Position numbers and translations under genes: made by a program
Shown: piece by piece, positions 11,526 through 23,900 of the stretch
Numbering within the stretch: position 1 is the first letter of the stretch
Layout: the number at the start of each line of letters is the position of its first letter
Notes under the pieces: generated by a model
What the model was told of the DNA's origin: nothing
Seen by the model: the letters and a program-made list of their open reading frames with translations, nothing else
Databases searched by the model: none
NCBI GenBank assembly: GCA_914767715.1
Contig: OU612071.1
Span: 12,199,493-12,263,492 of the forward strand
DNA: 64,000 bases
From: Membranipora membranacea
Taxonomy: Eukaryota; Bryozoa; Gymnolaemata; Cheilostomatida; Membraniporidae
Reading direction: 5' to 3'

Positions 11526-14500
11526 ATTCTCGGGCTATAGAACTGTGAGGCTGAGATTGAGCTGGCTGAGGTATTAACAGCAACTGATTTTGTTTACCCT
11601 AACGCTTAGAGTCACCACTAGGTACCTTACTTAGAAGTCACTGTCTTGACAGAGGCTTGTGTTTTGTTTTCCGGTATGCTCTCTTATACATTTAGTGCCG
11701 ACCCATGTCTCCTGATATTACATCTACAAGCAGAAACTTCACCTCACAAACAAAGCTGCGACGTTAAACAACTCGAATTGCCAAACAAATCTCAATAAAT
11801 GAATTATTGTTGGTTTTGGCTGATATTTGAGTAAATCATGCATAGATAGTTATGTTTTTTTGACTCATATTAATGCATTGAGATTAATTGGGGGGAAATA
11901 AATCTTACCTTACGAGCAGGAAGTTATGTTGAGATCCTCAGTGGATCTCATTTGGCTGCTTGCCAAGTTTTACAAAAGCCATTGATTGAGCATTTAAAAA
12001 ATGTAATTAATCAGAGTTGTTCGCGCATGACATATTCGGTATTTTCTGCTGTATATGTTAAAGGTCCCTAACCAGGGTTCATCATATTAGACAAATCAGC
12101 AACACCATGTTGTGCGCTAGAGTCTTTTATTGCATTTGAACAAATAGGGACCCCTTGCCGCCATCATCAGCTCCTGTCTTTGTCTTAGTCGGGTAAACTA
12201 TAACCTGGTGGATAGAGGTAAAAGTATCAACTTCTGCACAATCACAATTGATGACACTAGCACTGAAACAACATAGCAATACATTCAGGCAGTTACAGTA
12301 ATAATAACTGGTTGTGATTTCAATATATATTTAAATTTGAAAGCATATGGGACACACATATATAAATCAGGGCTCTCAACCACTCAGATTTAGCCCGAGT
12401 TACTCAGGTGGTGCTGACTTCTTCATGCCTTCAGAATAAAATATACGACACAAAAACAGATTCATGTCTATAATTATGGTCTTTTATCTTGTCTGTATGA
12501 TTGTTGTTGTCTTCAATTTCTTTGGGGAAGAATGGAGCAATCTTCAATTATAAGATTGTCATCTTCAGAATAAATTCTTCAGCCGTCATTAATAACAAAC
12601 AATACACCGTGATTATGAGTATATGTAGATTACATCATAGTAGGATAAAACACTAATTTTTTTTCCGAAAAGAGACTGGCAGGGAACAACTCCAAATTCA
12701 GAGATTGTTACCAGTGTGATATTTTTAGTTCTAATTGAGAATACACTGAATAAGATGTAAAAAAGTTACAAGGGGACAAGGGAAACATTATCTGTAAACC
12801 AGATTCGTTTACCACATGGACTAACTTCAGCCTTAGTGGTATTCAGTAAATCAGTGATTGATCAAAATATCAAAAACCATATATAATCATGAATCATGTT
12901 ATCAGATATGTTGCCACAACCCACGGAGGCAACTTTATTTTGACTTATTGCAATATTTCATGATTCTTTATTTTACATCCTGAGTGCTTGTGTGTTAACC
13001 CCAATGTAACTCTTCTGACCCTCTCCCCACCATTGACGTCAATTTCATGCAATTTATCGCAATAAATGTTGATGAAGACGACAAAACGAGCTTTTGTATC
13101 GTCTTTTTCAGGCGTACCTGAGCTGCAACCTTCAATAACTGAGCAGTTTTATATTAATTTCTTAGGGATATTGTTTTAGTTAAACCATGAGGATCGTTCT
13201 TTAGATTTATCTCCTCACGCATGACTACTAGCTCCTTTCCAAAATTTGCACACAATTTGGACCGCATTTCTCATATTTGATTGAACCACAAATTCAGAAT
13301 CTATTATAGCTGACCCTTGTAGACTTTTAGGAAGCGGCTTGCCTGAGTTTTCACTCTGTGCATGTATGATCTGTTGAGGCGTACGTTCATTTTTGCAGCA
13401 TAGGGCAAGAATTAATCAAATAAAATGAGTACCTTAATTTCTACTACAAAACGTCGAGTGCAAACAAAAATTTTCTCAAGATGAAAGGAAGGATGAAAGT
13501 TGTGTTACCAATTATAATAACAGTGTCGTCGTCTGTGCAATCGAAATATCAACTGAATTGATGATGAGAAACACTGCGAAAATATGTGCTTTTTTCCTCA
13601 TGTTCCATGTGAATATAACTGGATCTTAAACAATAATTGGCAGTCAAAGTTATTCTCAGATTGGGATATTTAAACTTCTCTCTGTAGGCTAGTTATTCCT
13701 GAGAGGAATAATTCTACTCTTATTTAGTATCTTATCTACTCCTATTTAGAGCATACCATTGATTTGGAGTTGTCCGCTTATTCATGTTGTCTAGAATCTA
13801 GATGACACCAAGCATATACTGATGTGCAACTGTCCAGGACAATGATGTGATATTTATTTCCAATGTAGAATACTGTGGAAAAGTTTTCGGCCTGACGCAA
13901 GCAATGCCATTAATTGCAGCATAGTGCAGGCAAAATGGTTGAAATCTGTCGATTGTTTGGATTTGTTATGCATGGTACATATCTTAGAGCCCGAAGCGTA
14001 GCAGCAATTCCGCTCTAAGGGGCATTTGTTACTACTCAAAGCGCAAGGTTCAGCAAACATGAATCTGTTTTAACTCTCTGGTCGCTGTTTTATTTTTCCC
14101 TCCTCTGCTCTTCCACAATCTCACGTATTTTATTATAACAATCTGCTTTAGTCTATATATTTTTACACTTTTTACACTACTTTATGGACAGTTTACACCC
14201 AGAACAAAAATCATCGTGTTTTTTAATACTCATGACAAATATATGAAATCAATCAATCAATCAATCAATTTAGAAGACCCATGAAATTATATCACAAGAC
14301 ACTTGGCAAAGAAGGTAATATTCATACCTGCCGATTCATACTTATTGCAAGGATAGTATAAGGATGTTTGATGGGTCTTACTATTTGCTGGGAGATTGGG
14401 CACAAAAATCTGGTATGAATAGGTTAACAACTAATTATCTCTACCTGCTTTCAGTATTTAGATAGTAATTTTATCAATCAATGTTTTAAGGGTTGCTGTC

Positions 14501-14693
14501 GCATCTGCATGCCAGATCATGGACATGTCATAGCAATTGAGGACGATTGCAACCAGGGGGTGCAGATGTGGCATTTACAGCAGCAAACACATAACTAGAC
14601 AGGAGATTTCTCTATAACATAGGATACCAACGTCAGACACAGTAACAATATCCAACATCTAAACCAACATCGCATAACCAGTATACTCAACCT

Positions 14694-14793
14694 TGACACG
14701 AGGACACACAGCTAACAGTCAGTACGTCAAACCTCGAGACGAGGACACACAGCTCACAGTCGGTACGTCAAACCTCGAGACAAGGACACACAT
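14694..14793. repeat. ~45-bp tandem repeat
   Basis: Two full units and a partial one of a sequence containing GACGAGGACACACAGC, ACAGTCGGTACGTCAAACC and TCGAGAC. Confidence 0.85.
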
Positions 14794-15774
14794 TTTAATT
14801 AAGTCAAAGTTCTAATCTTAATAATGGCACCACCCTTATGGAAAGGCTCTTCGTTTGTACCTTCATTTGGAGTCAGGTCAGTCTTTAAAAGAAGCATGAA
14901 AGTTTTATCATTTTAATGTGCTGTAATATTTGCTGCATTATATATGATTTCCCTCGGAAAATATGATTTGCTCTATCATTTGATCATGGCACACTTCACA
15001 GCATGGTTGGATGATTTGTATCATCAACAAATTCAGTTAAATGAAATCAAACTCAAGCATGAGAACTAGGATCATTAAATTGAGCATGCATGGTATCATT
15101 AAAGAGAAAATATTATAGTAGCCACTCCAGGCTAAAACACGTCAACTGTACATTAGTTATTTTTTATGAAATCGAAATGTCACTTCGTCAAAAAACGAGT
15201 TCTTGTCATAGGAAACAAAAATTAATTCAGTACCATAAACAAGGGACGTAAACATGGTTCGCTTACGAAAACAGAGGGAAACGACAATGGTTGTTTTCCA
15301 AGTTAGCTACCAAAACATTCAAAATCCGGTGAAGAAGAAGAAGAAGAAGAATTGTCTGAGCTCCACTGTCTCTACATATTGCGCACCCCATCCCGTCCTT
15401 GACGAGGTCATCTGATTTATATGTTACACACTCATAGACCATAAATTGAATATTCATTAATTTTAGTGGACCTCATTGTGGCTCAACAGAGTTGTCTACA
15501 CTTCACACATGAAATCAGATGATAGATCATGCTGTTATCAGGTAACACAAAAGCAGACAATCTGAACAAAGCAAGGGTTTTATACAGCACCCCTTGAAGA
15601 AAAAGTCATTTTCACTGACAGAGGCTATGTCTGTGTAAAATCAATGAACTTTGTTTGAATAGAATCTCACCTAACATTTGTATACCAGGGCCGTTCAATC
15701 CTTAACTTCTTATTCACTATCATCTCTAAATGTGCAGTCAAGGAGTACTTCTTCTTTATACAGTCTAACCACTC

Positions 15775-15905
15775 ATAGGTTGATGTTAGACTAAAGAGGA
15801 GTTAGCTATACCAAGGAGTTGGAGACTCCTAGGTTGATGTTAGACTAACAGAGGTCAGGAGCTAGTTATACCAAGGAGTTAGAGACTCTAGTCTAACTCC
15901 AGTCC
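15775..15905. repeat. ~67-bp imperfect tandem repeat
   Basis: AGGTTGATGTTAGACTAA and TATACCAAGGAGTTGGAGACTC each occur twice in the same order. The right end also forms an inverted repeat (ACCAAGGAGTTAGAGACT against AGTCTAACTCCAGTCCTTGGT). Confidence 0.75.
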
Positions 15906-15953
15906 TTGGTTATTATACATACACACTTCCTTGGTCGAACTGCTTTACATCAT

Positions 15954-15982
15954 TATATATATATATATATGTGTGTGTGTGT
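15954..15982. repeat. (TA)n(TG)n microsatellite
   Basis: Alternating TA run followed by a GT run. Confidence 0.9.
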
Positions 15983-16107
15983 CACTCATCGGATTGGTTT
16001 AACTTAATAATGAAAGTTCACCTTCACAAACTATACACTGTCTGTGACTGTGACTATAATTGATAGAATGTTTATAAATAATAATGTAATTTAATACGTG
16101 AGTTAGG

Positions 16108-16220
16108 GATCGGGATAAGCTCAGTTGGTAGAGCCCCGGACTCTTGATTGCAAGGTAGTGGGTTCGATCCTCAGTGGTGCTCGGTGCAACCTCCTGATTA
16201 AAAATTTTTGTTTGCGACTT
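16108..16220 (+). repeat. tRNA-derived SINE
   Basis: The head contains GCTCAGTTGGTAGAGC (a perfect A box and D arm) and GGGTTCGATCC (B box) about 30 bp later. The anticodon and T stems pair poorly, so a SINE is more likely than a tRNA gene. The body continues CAACCTCCTGATTAAAAATT. Confidence 0.6.
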
Positions 16221-16861
16221 GAAACCAGAAACAGGAAAACCAAAGACTAGTGCAGCTTGATAAAGTAAATACCACAATAAATAACTAACTCACTAGGCAC
16301 TAAAACATGCAGAGTATGCATGCAATCCTACAGCAATAATACTAGCCTGTCTTGACAAGCTAAATAGCCTACCTTAATACCTGCTGGCATTACATTGGCA
16401 GCAGCATTAGTCGGATCTTTTTGACCGATCAATGAGGCATAGCACACCTATTTACGGGTCCCACTCATATCTTTTCGTTGTGATACATTGAATAGAGTAG
16501 GCCCCTATTTCTTTTCATTCAACTAACGAATTGTTCACTTTTAATCAAAATTGCATTTTGTTATCCAGTGGTTTTATTCACTTTTCATTTTCAATGCCAA
16601 CTTAGCAGTCCCAAAATTTAAAATGTCAATATCATACTTATGTAATTTATGTGATGGTAAGACAGGCAGGGCATATTAGGGGATAAAGAAGAGAGGATCG
16701 GGTGGGAGGGTCTACGCCATGATCGGTCACTTAGACTTGTAAGTCTGTAGTTCGCCCATATCCAGTCATGGACCACCCAAAACCTATAATGGAGTATCCA
16801 TTCAACCATACATCCAATAATCAAACTCAATCTCCAGTTAACTTTGTACATAGTAAGTAGT

Positions 16862-17125
16862 AGGAGGTGGCTCAGTCGATTAGAGCGCCGTTCCTTTATT
16901 TAGCATGCATATGTTGACGGTTGTGGGCTCGAATCCCACTAAGTCCATTGGCTGTTGGGGTTTTGTTGGCCCCCAGGTGTGCTCCGACCTGCCTGGTAAC
17001 AGAGAGCAATCTGGCGCAGATATTGCGGCCTCGCCAATAAGGCAACTACTATTTCGCCGTCCATGCTTTGGGATGTGGCTTGAGATGAGACATCTGATTT
17101 TAATCAACTTTTTTTTAATCAAAGA
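16862..17125 (+). repeat. tRNA-derived SINE, ~265 bp
   Basis: Head GGTGGCTCAGTCGATTAGAGCG (A box) and GTGGGCTCGAATCCCAC (B box with a good T stem). An unrelated GC-richer body follows and ends in a T-rich tail (AACTTTTTTTTAATC). ORFs on both strands over it are artefacts. Confidence 0.65.
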
Positions 17126-17282
17126 GTCAGCTTCCAATTCCCCTGAGGTTTTATGGCATTTATTACTGCGGTATTATCATAATAAGATCAGGCTTTGTAA
17201 AAGCTACAAACAGTTTTTTTTTGGAAGTGGTTAGCACTGGGCCTAGATAGGAAGCCTTTAAATTAGAATAAGGGGTGCCTTA

Positions 17283-17450
17283 CAAAAGAAAAATATCACT
17301 ATCACGTTGCTCAAAATTACCATTCACTTGGTCTTGGGGCTCCCAAATCGCTCACTCAGAATGTATATAGTTCCATCAATGAGTGAGCAATTTCTGAGGT
17401 AGCGTTCATTGAGTGAGCGACACAGATTGCGATTATGGCTGTTTTTAGTA
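17283..17450. repeat. GGGGGTCTTTC-family MITE, internal part
   Basis: Contains TATCACTATCACGTTGCTCAAAATTA, TCCCAAATCGCTCACTCA and the GAGTGAGCGA palindrome blocks of the family. Both termini are eroded. Confidence 0.6.
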
Positions 17451-17644
17451 TATTTATGTGCATATAGTATATGACCATTGTTTATATGATGGAATATTTA
17501 TGCTAATTTTGTTTCCATTTTCACGATTATCAGCTTTTAGAAGACCCTGAGTAGGTCTGTAGACATATGTGTCCAGAGAGGAGGAGTAATGATCCATCAC
17601 TGCCCAGGATCAAGAAAAAATGTGATAAACCTCTGGCCCGAAGT

Positions 17645-17679
17645 TCTAGGGGAGGCAGGGAGGCTCTGCCTCCCCTAGA
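17645..17679. repeat. Perfect GC-rich palindrome
   Basis: 14-bp arms TCTAGGGGAGGCAG / CTGCCTCCCCTAGA with a 7-nt loop, in otherwise AT-rich intergenic DNA. Function unknown. Confidence 0.8.
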
Positions 17680-18439
17680 AAGCTAAATACAGTGGCCTCA
17701 CAACACTATAATTGAATAAACCGTATCAGAATCAGCTCCTCTGGAATTTCCATTTGCTCATGCTAATGCCTTAATTTTTTCGGGGGAGAGCCTACAGGTC
17801 CCCTCCCCTATCATTTTTTTCTAAACTACTACATTCATATAAAACCCTGGATGACTGACAGCCTCATACCAAACAGACATCTGGAGTACCGCAGTATAGC
17901 TTGTGCAATAAACACTTGGTGTGCCTGTTATACCCTGTCTAAGCTAAGAACAAGTTTGTTCCCTCTGTGGTGGCATAGGGTTATCGCCAAAGTCGATCAT
18001 CTGGCACGGCGCCTCCATATCCGAATTTTGGGCTATCCCTTCGCCACCATAGAGGAAACAAACAAAACAAACTGGTGACTATCTAACAGGGAAATTTCCC
18101 TTGATTCCATTATTAATATATCGCATTAGAACTCTCAGCTGGTATCACTAAACACCTGTCCACCTTTCCAGACATGCCTTTCAGCCCAAGCACCTGTTTG
18201 TATTCGTGTCAGACACTTCTACAGGTCACAATCTTAGGACTGGTCTATAAAGGCATCATTAATATTCAAAAATGGTGAAATGAGTACTGCAGAGGCACCC
18301 ATGTGTGTAAATATTTGCATTCTCAGTATCTTTAGTTTCCAAAGTAACATATCCTTTATTTTATTTCAATGCAGTAAGATAACGAAGCATGTGGAACCTT
18401 TAGGAACCTTTTCATTAGATAACCTTCCTCATCAAAACC

Positions 18440-18550
18440 TAGAGCAAGTTTGATCCATTTTCCCTCATTGGACATCCCCCCCCCCCCAAACTGACACACC
18501 GGTTGAGGGGGGCAATTCCAATGAGGGAAAAATGGATCAAACTTGATCTA
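18440..18550. mobile_element. 111-bp foldback MITE with 9-bp target duplication
   Basis: 32-33-bp arms beginning TAGAGCAAGTTTGATCCATT and ending with the near complement (one mismatch and one indel). The centre is C-rich. It is flanked by an exact 9-bp direct repeat ATCAAAACC (18431-18439 and 18551-18559), as for Mutator-like insertions. Confidence 0.8.
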
Positions 18551-20189
18551 ATCAAAACCAGGGCTCCAGTAGGGCCTATTGGCTCTTTCTCAAATTTACA
18601 CTGTTTGAGGCTATAGTAGCACTTTAGGGGTTGTGATATTTGCTGAGGTAAAAAAAATGGTGAATCAAAGCCAATTATCGTATTATTCAGAGATCGCCCC
18701 CACCCCAAATTCAGGGCACAATGATATGAAATTTGAGCATTACACGGTCAAAGAACAGATAACAACTAAAATAGTTGGAAATTTACTCACTCAAAACATA
18801 CAAAACAAAGCACTCTTTAGTAGTATTTTCAGGCAAACTTGCAATTCCAGAGATGCTTGAAAGAGCTAAATTAAATACTGGTGAACAATAAGTCAGGGTT
18901 ATCTTCATAACCCCTATGTTTTAGTACTAGAATTGTGAACTTGGTAGTCTGTAGCTAGTCCTATGATTCAGCTGATTTCTTTTGTATTGCTCACTAAGTT
19001 CTAACAAATGCCTACCAAAAGAACTTGTGTCATGAAGTGTGGACAGCTGACATGATTAGACATGCTTAAAATAACTTAATTAAACGCTAGAGAACAATAT
19101 GTCAGGGTCATCATTATAACAGTTTTGCCTCCCACTCACAATTTTATGATACTGCTTCTGCTTTCTCTATAGCCCAATTTTATTCAAATTGCAGGTGACT
19201 CTACAAATACGAGCAGCAGAGGGTGAGACTGGGGACAAGTGAGCCATTATATTAAACTCAAGATTCTCTGAAGGTAAGAAAATCACATGAAGAAAGCAAA
19301 TTAGTCTCAAGCAATATAACCAGTTTACCATTCCTGAAAGATGTCCTCGCTAGTGTAAGCTGTTGATAACACAGAACCATCTAGAGTCATATTTATTATT
19401 TCTGTTTTCTGGCCTTAGAGTTATCCTCACATGGTCAAAGAGCGGATAATAACTAATATATTTAGAAACCAGAATCCAATTATTTGTGAGAGGAAAATTT
19501 ACCCCATGTCATACCTGACAAGTCTCCCTATTTGGTAGGAAGGCTCCCAGTTTATAGGAGTTTTCCATCCCCTCTCTATCTCCCTTTTTCCTCCCTCTTT
19601 TTGCATCCTTCATCCAAAAAATTGTAAACTGGTAAATTTGCCCTCTTTCTTCAATCAAGCAGTTAGAGACAACTCCTGTCGCTTAAATTTATCACTCAAC
19701 TGCATATGTGATTTTTACCTCATCATCTTACCAATTTGGGCGGTTGAGCGGTTTTCACAAATCTTTTCTTGGTGATGACAATTTTAATCACTCTCAGCTA
19801 ACATTCACTACTGACACGCCCTTCTACAACGACTGCTTTTTTTTAACACTTTAATTGGCAGTCTATTTCATTCCAGTAGCGGAACGTTTTCCGAATGGTG
19901 CCGAAAAAAAGCGGAAAAGGAAAGAAAGAAAGCTTGTGAATGAAAATATAAGTTAAAATGGAAATAGCTTATTCGCATAACTATGAGAGATGAAATATCT
20001 TTGAGAAGAAAAATCCAAAAAATGTAAATGATATTTCCATTATAGTATCGTGCAGAGGCAAAACTTGTTGCAGAGATAAAAAGATAATGTTGTAATTTCA
20101 ACAAAAGATATTTGAAAACTCCTGATTTAAAGCATTTATACCTCGACACACAGGCTCGTTTGGTATTCCATCAGAACAAATAATCTTAA

Positions 20190-20395
20190 GGTGCAATTGA
20201 TCAAGTTTATCCAATGGAGAAATCATTTTTTCTTTTTCATAGACAGAGCTGCTATCTACCTTCAGTTTTAAAAATATGCAAAGCGAAAAATTCCTAATAA
20301 CATGCTTGACTCAAAAAATGAAAGCAAAGTGTTTTAGGTGGAATTTGGTATTATTTATACAATGCTATGTAGTGACTAGCATCAAATAGTCCTTG
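20190..20395 (+). promoter_or_regulatory. 5' flank of gene B shared with gene C
   Basis: About 200 bp alignable with 50622-50827 upstream of gene C, for example TCAAGTTTATCCAATG, ATGAAAGCAAAGTGT and TAGGTGGAATTTGGTATTATT. It ends ~390 bp before the B start codon. It may be promoter sequence or merely retained duplication; no TATA box or initiator can be assigned. Confidence 0.3.
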
Positions 20396-20785
20396 TGAAC
20401 ACACACAAAAATAAGATGTAGTTACTTCGATTCTGAGATAGTTCCCCTACTTTGCCTTTGCAATGAACTATTTTGACCCTATAATGACCTGCTAATTGAA
20501 GAACAATCAGCTGTAATTTGAAAAATTCAAATAATAAACTTACTTTTGATAATGCCTGAAGGTGAATAAAGAGTAAAATTAACTCTAAAATTTGTTGCCA
20601 AGTCAATTATTTTATGTTCAAGTGGGGAAACAATCTGAGAATTTGACCTATTGACCTATTGATATTTAAACTTCTAACTTTTCTTTGTGTGCAGTTAACA
20701 AAGGTCTACATGCCATTTTGTTTTGCTGTAATGCAGAGAATCCAATAATCAAATTCGTTCCGATCGACACGGGAGTCGACGAAAG

Positions 20786-20993
20786 ATGGCAATTATAAGA
20801 CGCGGTCAAGATGTCGTCTCTATCAAAAACAAAACTAAGATGCTGCTTGCTGGCTCGATGATGCTGCTTATCACCGCGTTCATCGTCGTAGGAGCCTGCT
20901 ATGCGCTTGTGCTGTCCCAACTGGAAGAGCTAAAAGATAAGATGGCCGACATGGATGGAACAAGACACCAGAATGCTGACTTGGAAGACTTAG
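20786..20993 (+). CDS. Gene B exon 1: cytosolic tail and membrane anchor
   Basis: ATG at 20786, donor G|GTAAGA at 20994. It encodes a basic tail (IIRRG, KNKTK), a ~25-residue hydrophobic helix and the first coiled-coil turns (LEELKDKM). Gene C exon 1 matches it in length, helix and LVL.QLEEL segment, which supports this start. Confidence 0.8.
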
Positions 20994-23900
20994 GTAAGAT
21001 AATACCACAATCACAGTCTAGAGATCAACAAATACCCTAGTAGAGGCTTACACCAGAGAGTGCTTGGGGCTTGAACAATCAACCTTGAAAGCTCCGAAAG
21101 AATTCGAACCTACAACTCTAGCGGCAATGATCGCCTGGCAGTGAAAAGCAAGCGCTCTAACCGATTGCGCAATCTCCCCATCCCCAGAAGGTGAGATGGC
21201 GCAGTCGGTTAGGGCGCTTATGGGAGTTAATATTAGGAAGACTTCATTGAAGACATGTTTGAGTAACTTCATGCAAGCCTGCACTAAGTGTCAGCTAGGC
21301 GGTAGCTTAGATTAATAATTGACCACTCTAGGGTAGAATTCTTCTGATCTTAAGTCTGCTGTATATTATATTACATTGAATGATATTTATTTCATATTCA
21401 AAGACTAGCTTTGAGGCGGCTCTTTCATAAGACATCATATTCTCCATATTCTATTCCATCATGTGAGCGATTTCCAGCTTTAGAATCTTAATATTGAGGG
21501 AGTTATGGTCTCTCAAACTTTCAAGGAGATGGCTGTCAATCGGCATTTAGAATCCCCACACTAAAAATAGATTCACAAGCAAAACATAATGGGTGCAAGT
21601 AGGTGTTGAACCCAGGTCCTTGGGATCGGCAGGCAACGCCACTACCATCGGACCACGACGTCCGGCTATATGAGGCCATTGATAATATAGCGCAGTGGTG
21701 GCGGCGTTGCCTGATGGTCAATAAGACCTTGGTTTGTGACCCACATGCACCCGTATTATTATGATATAAATGAGACATAGTGTGAGGATTTTCAATGCCG
21801 ATCGAAAATAAGATGTGATACAAAATAGCAGCCTCAATGTAAGTCTTTAAGCGATCATCGATGCTAAAATATGCTGAAAAATGATTGAAGTTTGTAATAA
21901 TGATGATACATACATGATTATCATTATTAGTACTTGGTACAGTAGAAACAGCGCTGAAATGGAACTCTCAAATTTGTTAAAATCCAGCTTAAAATTTTAT
22001 TCAATTGTGTGTTAAGTATAATATGCATAGTATTTAGGACTTTTTCCAGGTTTAACTTGGTCCAAGTGAAATTTGATTCCATCCAAGACTAGGCCATTAC
22101 AGGATTCCACCCATAAAATTCTGCATTTATATCTCAGTTCTTGAATTCAATCATAATTGGGTAGTTTGACCAAATTATAATTTATACTGAAATCCATAGC
22201 ATAGTGGTTAAGTTCGTGGACTGCTGTGCACTAGGTCCTCGGTTCGAGTCCAGGTGCGAGCAGTAGTTTGCCCATCACTCTAGTAGTTGAAACCCCTAAG
22301 GATGTAAACCTCTGACCCGACTCGACCCTTACATGACCATACCACAGAAACCCAAGACCCGACCCATTGACTCGACCCTGAATACAACACTTATCAGCAT
22401 AGATTGAAAGGAAGCAAATAAGCTGCAGTGATGTAGCAGAAAAAGTTGTATAAGTTTTCTAGACTCTAGATGGATAATGTTTGATTCAGTGTTCCTGCAT
22501 TTTGAAGGTTTTCAATTAGAATGGGCATTGCCTTTTTATTAAAAAGTACCACTATCACCCGCTGAAAATTATCGCTCATTTGGTCTTTCGATATGGTCCC
22601 GAACTCTGAAGGTTATAGCTCCTTCCAATGACTAAGCTATTTGTGAGCTAGACCCTATCGATAATATAACGATTTTGGCGGTTTTTAACTGAAATACTCC
22701 CCTTGAATGATTGATTGATTTATTGATTGGTTGATTATTTGATTGATTGATCGATTTTATTCCTATTGCTAACATGAAATATGTTGTGAAATACTGGGCC
22801 CACGATATTAAAAATGATTGGACGGTCCCATACTATTGGGGAGCTTCCTGCAAATAGAATTGTGTCTTCTCATATTTCCAGTTCATTATTAGCTTCTCAA
22901 ACATTTTTAATTGTTGACATCTCTGTGTATCACATCATGTTAACATACATGCTTTGAACTATAATAAATATTATGTTATTGTTGTCAAGTTCATGAATGT
23001 TAGAATCCCATTACTCAAGTAGTTAGTGGTTCTCAATCAAGCAAATTTGCATCGCTTCCCCCCCCCCCACCCTGGACTTAGATTAAGTGAGAACAATTGT
23101 TGGGGATAAATAGTCAGCAACCCATTAATAACAGCTCAATATTTACCAAGGGCTGGAAGTTTGTCAAGTTGTTGAAATGTCTATCATTATGATATTTATT
23201 GAAGGTGGTACCACCAATGAGCCACACGGAGGCACTTTTGATGTGAATGCTCGTATTGACACCCTGTCCCGAGCCCAAAAGGAAAACCATCAGATGCTAC
23301 GACGATTCGGTGAGAGCTAGTTAACAGTTTAAAATTCATTATTCATCATTATTGTGTAGTGTCCGTAATAACAGGGTAGTTTCAACACCAACGAATTGAA
23401 TCATGTATGGCTCAAGTATGTAATTGCCTTTTTACATTGAAAAGAGCTAGAAGGCAAATGTCTCGTATATCACAGGTTATGCAAAAATTGATAGAAAGCC
23501 TGCTGAAGTCCAGTAGCAAAACAATTGGGAATATTTTCAGGCACTACAGGCACAGTCCCATGTTTTATCTTTCTTTACCTTCTTTCTCAGAGGGACAGAA
23601 AATTTGGTTAGATACCAAGAGTTGTAGATATTGCAGCCGTATTTGAGCCACACTAGCCCTGTCACGCGCCCACTTATTTTGTTTAAAGGGCAACCAAGGT
23701 TTCGCAGCAATGCATTAATGGGTAGCAAATAATGTGCTGGGCAGCATCAGCTTTGTGCATTACGCGATGCAAAACTCAAAGTAGTTGCTGACTCTAAGCT
23801 AGGTAACACTTCAGTTTAGGGGAGGTTCCAAGACTTTGCTGTAATAATTATAGAGCACAGGCTAAATAATAACAGGAACAGGAAACTGCTATGTGGTATT

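Larger units (their letters stand above)
9117..16100. other. Intergenic DNA without supported genes
   Basis: No coding exon is supported. It contains a probable minus-strand SINE (B box GTTCGATTCCC at about 10405), a minisatellite (11285-11520), a CAAT tetranucleotide run (14258-14278), 45-bp tandem repeats (14694-14793) and a ~67-bp near-tandem repeat (15775-15905). The rest is AT-rich sequence in which I see nothing. Confidence 0.5.

Noticed and set aside
11227-11583. 118-codon minus-strand frame rich in STEP/STAP repeats
   Set aside because: It is a translation of the 12-bp minisatellite; no start, splice or homology support.
16108-16190. Possible functional tRNA gene
   Set aside because: A and B boxes are good, but anticodon and T stems do not pair and it runs on into a repeat body; called a SINE.
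17645-17679. GC-rich perfect hairpin considered as a transcription terminator
   Set aside because: Rho-independent terminators are bacterial, there is no gene upstream, and no T tract follows.
22186-22265. Possible tRNA gene (GGTTCGAGTCC box)
   Set aside because: Same sequence recurs inside the 28 kb element, with poor cloverleaf pairing; it is part of a dispersed repeat.
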